From Coffea arabica (Eukaryota; Streptophyta; Magnoliopsida; Gentianales; Rubiaceae): a stretch of 64,000 nt of DNA. The stretch lies in assembly GCF_036785885.1 (NCBI RefSeq), contig NC_092324.1, forward strand, positions 29,253,001 to 29,317,000, written 5' to 3'. The notes under the pieces were generated by a model. The model was not told where the DNA came from. It searched no databases and saw only the letters and a list, made by a program, of their open reading frames with translations. This document shows positions 56,801-64,000 of the stretch, piece by piece; within the stretch, counting starts at the first letter, position 1; every line of letters starts with the position of its first letter. The position numbers and the translations under genes are program-made.

Positions 56801-57845
56801 TACTTTATCGCACTAACCTTTCGAGTGGTGACTTGCTTGAAATGTTTTCTCGAATATCTTGCAATTGTTGACTGGAGCGTGGACTCGTCAACTAATCTAC
56901 CAGGCAGGGGAGTGTACCACACCTTAGGGTGGGAGGGCCTCTTATCCTGACTTGGTAAAAAACATGTTGTGACATCGTTGGGTGAATCCCTCGACTAGTT
57001 TATAATTGTGACGTCGTTGGGTGAATCCCTCGACTAGTTTATAATGTGATGTCGTTGGGTGAATCCCTCGACTAGTTTACAAAAATGTATACTCGAGTAA
57101 TACCAAACTCTCTCGTGAGAAGAACGGGTCCGGTGGGAGTAAGTTGGTTGGAGCGTGTTAAGGAAAAATAACGAATCTACATGGACCTTAGATAGTGAGA
57201 GTTGACGGAGGGTCAACTACGATTAATTTTGATCAAGCTTGTGGAAAATGGCTCCTGAGAGCCCTGTATCCTACCCTGTGCTGTTATACGCTTTTCTACT
57301 TGCTGAATTTAAGTTTGAAGTTATGATTTACTATTTATGTTATATGATTGCATGTTTTGGGGCACCACTGAGCTTTAACTCACCACACGATATTTGTTTT
57401 CCTTAACAGGTTTTGGCATTCGAGAGATTTGAAGTCTGCTTTGAGCTTTTGTAAATGTTGTTTCGAATCGTCTGTGTATCTTTTGTTTTGGGTTGCCATT
57501 TGAAGCTGGAAAAGTGCAAACCCTAAGTTTTGGCTTGTATAAATTTATTTGAACTTTACGAATTCACCGTGTGGTTTATAATATATTTTTGTAGTTATGT
57601 GTTGAGCTGGTTGGAGATGTGTTTAAGAGTGAACGTTCAGATGTCCAATGGCCATGTTATCTCTGAAGTTAATGTGTTCTTAGTATTCTGGTTGTAAAGG
57701 TTTGGCTTGTTCAGGAGACGTATGGTGTTTTGGTTTAAGTTATACGTGGAAAATTAGTCGGTTTGCTTGCGTGAGTCCTGGCGAGAACTAGGCAGGTGAC
57801 CCACCAACCCTCTGGTTCGCCTTAGGGTGAAGTGGGGCCACCACA
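53885..57845 (+). mobile_element. 3' LTR of LTR-E, complete
   Basis: 3961 bp, TGTGAGAACC to GGGGCCACCACA, followed by the GAACG duplication. It contains all conserved superfamily features: GTACTTTATCGCACT at 56800-56814, the tandem array at about 56968-57082, hairpins at 57201-57217 and 57250-57263, and a terminal block from about 57770 (TGGCGAGAACTAGGCAGGTG). Small ORFs inside it are matched in the 5' LTR simply because the LTRs are copies. Confidence 0.93.
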
Positions 57846-57850
57846 GAACG

Positions 57851-58012
57851 ATGCGTCTGTACTGGAGGGGAATGAATCCGAAATGGTGGCGGCTTTGGAT
57901 AAAAACTTTGGATTTTCTAAGCATTTTGGAAATAAGTATGAGCTGGGAGAAGAAGTGGGAAGAGGGCATTTTGGGTATACTTGTAAAGCTAAGTTTAAGG
58001 AAGGGGAGTAGC
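57851..58012 (+). pseudogene. CRK: CDPK-related kinase (CRK) exon 1, 3' part
   Basis: It continues the frame broken at 45014. It encodes the acidic link and kinase start: [51 protein letters not shown], then TAG at about 58010. [13 protein letters not shown] is the ATP-binding glycine loop of kinase subdomain I. The family normally goes on with the invariant Lys region, but similarity stops at the TAG and no later kinase or EF-hand-like exons appear before the window end. The gene is therefore also truncated on its 3' side, or its remaining exons were moved. Confidence 0.88.
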
Positions 58013-59650
58013 AAAGGATGAAAATATCAACGGTAGGCTATAACATACAGAGAAAAGTCACAACAAAGCATGTTCCTCAGCGAAAAGGAAGCTGAAAACG
58101 TACCATGAAAAAGGAAGGTGAAACGTACCATGAACAAGGAGGAGGCGAACCAAATGGATGGCAAGATCGTACCTCTCCAGAGATCAAAATAGGAGATACT
58201 TGAAAAGGGAAACAAAGGAAAAGGACAAATAAAAAATGTAGAGGGGAAACTAACAGCGAAGACCGCACCTCACCTTAAAGGAAGAACAAGGAAACTTACA
58301 ACGAAGGAGGAGGAGGAGAACCAAACTGATGGCAGCTGATCTGGAACATTGAAACCCAGAGAACGCGAGGGACAGAGGTTCAATGGTCGTTGCGTGGCTC
58401 AAGAAGGGAAACAAAGAACAAAGAAAAAAAAAATCAATTTCAGGCTAAAGATCACACAGAAAACCAACAGCAAAGTCTGCAGCTCACCGGAAAGGAAGAA
58501 AAGGAAGAAAAAGAAAACTCACAACGGAGGAAGAGGAACAAAACCAAACGTCTGGACCACTGCGTGGTGAGGATGAGAACGCGAGGGACCGAGGCTCGAT
58601 GTCTCAATAGGTTAATGTACCAGGGCTTTAAACATCCGGATAAGCAAGAGAGCAACATTGCCCAAGGGAAGGAGAGAGAGAGAGAGGACGGGGAAGAAGG
58701 GGCATGTGATATTGCTAGATAGAGGCAGACAACGCAGCAAGAGGCACATGGGATGCTGACAGAGGAGAAGATGATAACCCGGCGCGCGAGGCGCGAACGA
58801 CATAAAGCTCTCAATCACATGCGCGACACGTGAGAGGACGACGAAAACCATCCAGGTCATCAGAGCTCTTCGCTCTTTATCTACTTATGTTGAAAAATAG
58901 CTTTTCCAATAAAAAAGGTTATATTTATATAATGTAGGCAAAATTTTAAGGTTAAAAAAAAGATGATTAAATTGTTTTAGTAAGAAACTAATAGCTTGTA
59001 TTTAACCATAAAAGAAAATTCTTTAGCACATTATTTTCAAAATTTGTTTGCAGTAATAGGAATAAATAGGGAGGAAAAGGAAATATAAACATAAAAATTA
59101 AAAGGAGGAGTAGAAAGATAAAATGAAAAGCCAGTCATGAGACAATTTTCCTACAATAAGGGTATTATTGTCTTTTACTATCCCATAAATTTGGCTTTTG
59201 ATCATCGGGGGGGGGGTGATTTGTCAGTTTCATGAATACGTGGTGTAATTTGTTGCTATACCATAATTTAAGGGGATCAATTTGTATTTAAGCCAATTGT
59301 TTATTAAAATGAATTTGATTTTGACTGTTAGGTGTTAGCCATAAATTTTGTCAATTGTCCTACTTTAGGTCAAATAAGAATTGCTTCAATGCAAACATTA
59401 AGGATCAATGTTTGATTAAAATAAGGATATATGCATTTCTTTGAAAATTATATATGCATTGCATACATTGACTGTAACATAAGAATTAGTTTGTTTTTTG
59501 TCTTTTTTGTAAGAATTGACTTTTTTCAAGATGACATGAAGTAATTGCCTTGTGATTTGGAAAGTGATGCCAATCTGGATGCCAATCTTTGCGCTCTCAA
59601 GGGTTTCAAACCGCATGTTCGACCAAGTTACTCAAAAGGACCTTTAAATA
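58013..59650. other. Unassigned purine-rich and AT-rich region
   Basis: 58030-58600 is purine-rich, with loosely repeated phrases (ACGTACCATGAA at 58098 and 58128; GAACGCGAGGGAC at 58361 and 58578), suggesting two or three decayed tandem units. A GC-rich patch (CCGGCGCGCGAGGCGCGAAC) is near 58779. 58860-59650 is AT-rich with nothing recognisable. No gene supported. Confidence 0.35.
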
Positions 59651-60418
59651 TGTGTAAGGCCTCAATTTGAGTTTTGATTCATGATGTTTAAGATCAATTT
59701 GGACCTTACAAACACATGAAAGGAGTTGGAATAGTGTGGAAAGAGCTTGGCGTGTTTAATCAAGCAGAGAAAAATGACTCGTGATGGATTGGCGACCGGA
59801 TTTGTTCGCTAATTGTGTCACGCATTTGATTCAATGCTTCGTCTCGCATTCATTTTCATAGTTCAGCATTCTATCTCGAATCCGCGATTGATCCACCAAT
59901 GAACACAGTTTCTGTGCGTATTAATTTTTAGGGTTTTCTTATTTTCGCATAATTTGTGAAGCTTTTGCTTAATTACTTAATTGTTAATTATTAAGAATAA
60001 ATGGCAAGTTAAATTAGCTATTTGTGCCATTAGACTAGTAGTTTAAAGGGATAAGTGTTCTAATCCATATTTGACTTGGATTTGGACTAGTTTTAAGACT
60101 TTGGCTATAAATAGCCGAACTGTTTACTTTGATTATTAGACAATAGAGAACCAATTTTCCAGCATTAGACACATGTGTGTTTTTCTCGTGGTTTCTTTGT
60201 GAGCTATCCTTGAGCATCTTAGAATGGTCCTAATGTTTAATCGACTTATCAATCTAGAAACGCACTAGATTGCAGTGTTGTTCTACCAATTCAATTCATA
60301 CTCGAGCTGTCCTTGTGTGATTTGAGTTTCTGCTACATAAACCTTGTGATACACTATTCTAGATCCTGTGGCTTGTCATGTTACGGGTTACATCTGCAAT
60401 AGGGCATAGTATATATCA
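59651..60418 (+). mobile_element. 5' LTR of a second LTR retrotransposon
   Basis: It starts TGTGTAAGGCCTC and ends ATATATCA, 768 bp. Two bases later a primer-binding site follows, which fixes the end. The partner LTR is outside the window, so the start is inferred from TG and position. Short LTR length and a Met-tRNA primer site fit Ty1/copia or some gypsy lineages; no coding sequence remains in the window to decide. Confidence 0.6.
60106..60113 (+). promoter_or_regulatory. TATA box in the 5' LTR
   Basis: TATAAATA within GGCTATAAATAGCC, about 300 bases before the LTR end. Typical LTR promoter arrangement. Confidence 0.6.
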
Positions 60419-60420
60419 GC

Positions 60421-60433
60421 TGGTATCAGAGCT
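60421..60433 (+). promoter_or_regulatory. Primer-binding site for initiator Met-tRNA
   Basis: TGGTATCAGAGCT, the classic complement to the 3' end of plant initiator methionine tRNA, used to prime reverse transcription. Confidence 0.9.
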
Positions 60434-61595
60434 AGTTGAAAGTATCAACATTATATCCCTTTTTTTGTTTCTTGTTCATGTCTTTGTCGTTATTGTTCTC
60501 TAGAGTTTTTAGGGTTTTGTGTCGTGTCTCTTTTTGTTTTGTGTTTCGTGCCAAAAAAAATTTCGTTATTGTTCACCCCGTCACTGTTCATCATTATTTT
60601 TCACACTGTTACTGTTGGTTACTATTCATCTGAAAACAATTCCTGTTTGCGTTTTATCTTTCTTGTGTTTTGTGTCTAGTTCAATTGAAAAAAATTTTGT
60701 CCGTTTTTGTTCTTGAAGAAATCCGAATTCTATTAAGGTTTCTTTAGTGATTTGTGCTGTGTGTTAAGTAAGTGGGCTGTCCGTACCTTTTCCTTGAAAT
60801 TTGTGAGTCAAATTTGTTCACCCCGTCACTGTTCATCATTATTGTTCACACTGTTACTGTTCATCTATGGTTACTATTCATCTGAAAAAAATTCCTGTTT
60901 GTGTTTTATCTTTCTTGTGTTTTGTGTCTAGTTCAATTGAAAAAAATTTTGTCCGTTTTTGTTCTTGAAGAAATCCTAATTCTATTAAGGTTTCTTTAGT
61001 GATTTGTGCTGTGTGTTAAGTAAGTGGGCTATTCGTACCTTTTCCTTGAAATTTGTGAGTCAAATCATGGATTTCTTGAAGTTCTTGATTGCCAACATAT
61101 CAATCTTGAAGTTCTTGAAAACCCTAGTTGAAGTTCTTTAAAAAATCTTGAAATCTTGGGACCGTTTAGCATATTTCTTGAAAACCTCTCTTGATTTCTT
61201 GGATTCTTGATTGGGTTCTTGAAGTTCTTGAAAGAACTTGAAGGGTTGTTACTGTTTCTTGAGTAAAACAGCAAAACAAAACAAGTTTCCAAATTCTATT
61301 CTCGTAAAGCCCTGGCTGGCCAAATTGTAGTTCTTGGCTGTTGCAAAAAAAAAAAAAAAACAATAGCAGCCACAAATTTGATTCTTAAAACAATCCAAAG
61401 CAAGTGTTAATTGTGTTTTTGGAAGCTTAAAACTCGGCTGGGCAAGAATTAAAAGGCCGCCATTGCTAGGTTCCTAAGCACAATTGGATTCCGATTCCAG
61501 CTTTCCAATTCCGATTCTTGTTGGCCTAAACCCTTTTGGAAACAGCCATTTAGGGGGTTTTAAATCCTTGTTCAACTAGGAAAACGGTATATTTC
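60434..61595 (+). mobile_element. Leader region of the second LTR retrotransposon
   Basis: Non-coding leader with a T-rich 5' part, a tandem duplication (listed separately) and a run of TTCTTGAAGTTCTTGA-like repeats at 61070-61260. It ends where LTR-F inserted, leaving ATTTC at 61591-61595 as the expected left copy of the target duplication. gag and pol are not in the window. Confidence 0.6.
60571..61065 (+). repeat. 245-bp tandem duplication in the leader
   Basis: Unit 1 is 60571-60815 and unit 2 is 60816-61065, starting GTTCACCCCGTCACTGTTCA and ending GTGAGTCAAAT. They are nearly identical. Confidence 0.9.
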
Positions 61596-64000
61596 TGTGA
61601 CAGCCCCACCTTCCCCTAAGGCGAACCAAAGGGGTTAGCGGACTGCCTGCCCAACTCTCGCCAGGACTAACGGTTCAGTTTAGAGCGATCTAATACGTTC
61701 CGGAACTTACAAACGCGCGTAAACAAGTCAAAATGTCAAAATAAAAAAAAATAAAATCGGAGTCGGCCATGAATAGTAACCGACCCGTCGAAACCCCAAC
61801 CAAACATCAAGCAAATATTTACATGTTGAAATTTAGCAGATACAATCCAAAGTGGCATACCAAAGTGATTCAAAAGTGGATACAAGTACGGTTTGCCAAA
61901 TCAAAAGAGAAACGGTCCCAAAAATACATTTAGGGTTTCAATAAATGAACTATACAAAAGATATGTCCAACTAGCTCAATTCGGCAACCAATTATCAATT
62001 GCAGTCCAAAAGTATTTATTTTCCTGTAAGGAAAACAAAAGGAATAGGGTGAGCTAATTGCCCAGTGAGATAATACTACTCAAGCAACCAAGTTCATAGG
62101 TACATCAAGCTTTTCAGTCCAATTCATCAAAAGTAAATAAAGACACACATCAATAATGATGATAAAAGGATACGGGCGGCTCTCAAGAGCCCTTTTCCTC
62201 GTTTGCATTCTTGATCGGATCTCATTGACTCTCCGTCAATGTTTAAAAGTAACCAACCGTAGACTTCACTTTACTTCCATTCCTTCCACCTAACATTCCC
62301 CTACCGGGCCCGAACTCCAAACACTTGCACTGTGGTATTACTCGAGTATACCGGAATCGAGAGTCTCGCATACTACAAGATTCCATATAACTTTCCCCAA
62401 GGCTCATTAATTGTCACGACCAAGCCCTCGCCAGCTCGATTCAATCAACTACCAATGGAGTTGAGCTCAATGGTAACAATCATGGTCGTTGGATACTCGT
62501 CCAAACGACACCAAGTCAAGTACGTTTCATTTCATGTAACATTCCATGTAACATTCCAATAACATGAGAAATAAGTGAGAGTGATAAAGTACACCCTCAC
62601 TTCAATCAATATCGATGGTGCAATAAGCATTTAACTCATCCAGTTCAAGTATCAAAGCCATATAGTAACACACAAAAGAGTAGTACACTCACCAAACTTG
62701 CAAATGATATTTCATGCAACCCCGTCAAAGGAGCGTCGTGAACCACCGTCACGCCCTAAAACATGCAAACAAGTACAATGACACTCGATAACGAGTCATA
62801 AACCAATGCCAAGTATTACCAAAATAAGGTTCCACAAGCATACATAAGCATTAGAGGAAACCAGAAAAATCCGGAAATGGAACTAGCTTTAACCCTGAAA
62901 AAAATAGTTTTTGACGTCATTTTTCGGTTTTGGTACCAATTTCACTATGATTATTGGATGAAGGTACAAGATACACCGTTTCGAAGCTAAGAGATAGGGC
63001 TACAATATTTCAGAAGGTCACTCAGCCCAGTTTTGACTGTAACCAGGTCAAAAATGCAATCTACTACACCAGAACCGGAAAAACAGACTCACAGAACGTA
63101 TTCTGGTTCAAACATCATAAGTCAGCCTACCTAACTCCAAATCCAGAAATTCCAAAGCCATACAAAATCTAAGGAACAGGGATAAATTTCATCAGAAGAT
63201 CTCAACAACCAATTCAGAAGCATTCTCAACCAAATTAACCAATTACAGCCGCAACTATCAAATTCGGGTAAAACCAGGGCAGCAAGGGTAATTCCATCGT
63301 TTCTCAAACTACGCTGCTCCGATTGACCTGAAATTTTGTAGGCACCTCTAAAATATCATTACCTACAAATTTCATGTTTTAACCCAAGGCCAATTCAGCC
63401 TCTAATTATGAGCTACAAAACCGGGCAGAATGTAATTTAAAGAACCCTAACTTTCCAATTTTTCTTCCAAAACAGAAATTGCTTGCAATTTACCACTTTT
63501 TCCACCTTCTAGCTTCCTTAAATATCATTTCCAATCATCATACATGACCACATAATCATATTCATATGAAAACAGAAAAATCCCCAATAATTACAAAACT
63601 TCATCAATTCAACCACAAATCAAGATATAATCCATAAAATTGCATCTTATACTACCACTAATCATGGATTAAACATCATTAGAGGGAGGAGAGGGGTCCT
63701 TCTCAACTTACCTTAGCAAGACAAGAAAGAGAGCAACTAGTCCTCTTAGCTTTCCAAGTAACTCCACAAAACAACTCACAAACACTCCCTTAAGGTTTTC
63801 TATGGAACAAAAGCAAGAGTAAATGGTTGAGTGATTGGATTTGAGCAAGAGGGAATCAAGAAATTGAAGAGGTTTTCTTTCTTTCCTTCCTTGAGAGAGC
63901 CGGCCACTTGAGCTAGGAAATGGAGCAATTTTTGGTAAATTTTTAGTTTATTAAGTCAAATGGTAAGACATGGAATAGTAGTCAAAAGTTTCTACCAACC
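61596..64000 (-). mobile_element. LTR-F, long LTR, cut by the window end
   Basis: It begins TGTGACAGCCCCACCTTCCC and aligns along its length with LTR-D (32345 onward), including TTCGGCAACC, the hairpins at 62178-62191 and 62224-62240, and the AACATCATTAGAGGGAGGAG block near 63670. It becomes less similar after about 63830. 2405 bp are visible; whether it is solo or the end of a full element lies outside the window. Confidence 0.88.

Larger units (their letters stand above)
45015..57845 (+). mobile_element. Near-full-length Ty3/gypsy retrotransposon, Tekay/Del-like (LTR-E)
   Basis: A 12.8-kb element with very long LTRs inserted in CRK exon 1. Order: 5' LTR 45015-48606 (3' end missing), extra ORF to 48865, gag from 49237, protease, RT, RNase H, integrase, chromodomain to about 53840, polypurine tract, 3' LTR 53885-57845. 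It has TG..CA termini and a perfect GAACG duplication. Domain order and a C-terminal chromodomain with long LTRs fit the Tekay/Del chromovirus lineage. Several stops and frameshifts make it non-autonomous. Confidence 0.93.

Noticed and set aside
56497-56922. 141-codon reverse-strand frame, also at 47639-48064
   Set aside because: The two are identical only because both lie in the paired LTRs of one element; no protein-like motifs, and equivalent frames are absent in the other long LTRs.
58390-58814. Overlapping frames of over 100 codons on both strands
   Set aside because: Produced by a purine-rich low-complexity stretch (Lys/Glu/Arg one way, Ser/Phe/Leu the other).

Overview
The window is nuclear DNA of a flowering plant, most likely a eudicot. 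It is AT-rich, its genes have short GT-AG introns, and it is dominated by plant-type transposable elements (Ty3/gypsy chromoviruses, hAT, Mutator-like, plant L1-like LINE, tRNA-type SINEs). Only one gene looks intact: a seven-exon gamma-glutamylcyclotransferase of the ChaC/GGCT2 type on the + strand (coding 23940-25404). Two other host genes survive as broken pieces: two exons of a prolyl-tRNA synthetase on the - strand (41030-41995), and exon 1 of a CDPK-related kinase (CRK) on the + strand. The CRK exon is split at 45014/57851 by a 12.8-kb retrotransposon.

Layout. 1-6866: an old long LTR (LTR-A, cut by the window start) carrying a nested solo LTR of the same superfamily (LTR-B, 1248-4081). 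6867-9749: decayed 3' half of a second chromovirus, ending in a chromodomain, a polypurine tract and a 348-bp LTR. 9750-13047: hAT-like remnant holding a TIR element and a SINE. 13589-19479: a 5.9-kb palindrome of two head-to-head hAT transposase 3' halves, flanked by a diverged direct repeat. 19691-23300: gene-poor DNA with a tandem duplication. 23572-25900: the GGCT2-like gene. 26066-27493: Mutator-like element with a perfect 9-bp target duplication and captured exon-like DNA. 27743-31000: a reverse-strand SINE, a 257-bp direct repeat, a stem-loop repeat and the 5' part of a LINE. 30424-37537: a solo LTR (LTR-C) in the LINE, itself holding another solo LTR (LTR-D, 32345-35591). 37538-40704: the rest of the LINE. 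41030-44650: prolyl-tRNA synthetase pseudogene and local duplications. 44653-58012: CRK exon 1 interrupted by the retrotransposon 45015-57845 (target duplication GAACG). 59651-64000: 5' LTR and leader of another LTR element, cut by a sixth long LTR (LTR-F).

The unifying theme is one superfamily of very long LTRs (about 2.8-4 kb) present at least six times, mostly as solo LTRs with matching 5-bp target duplications. These divergent LTRs share a conserved terminal segment, a block around GTACTTTATCGCACT, and two short hairpins whose stems show compensatory changes. The hairpins are the best candidate here for an undescribed functional element. The hAT palindrome is the second: if transcribed through, it would give a long hairpin RNA able to act on related transposons. 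Alignments, identities and target duplications were read by eye; no search was run.
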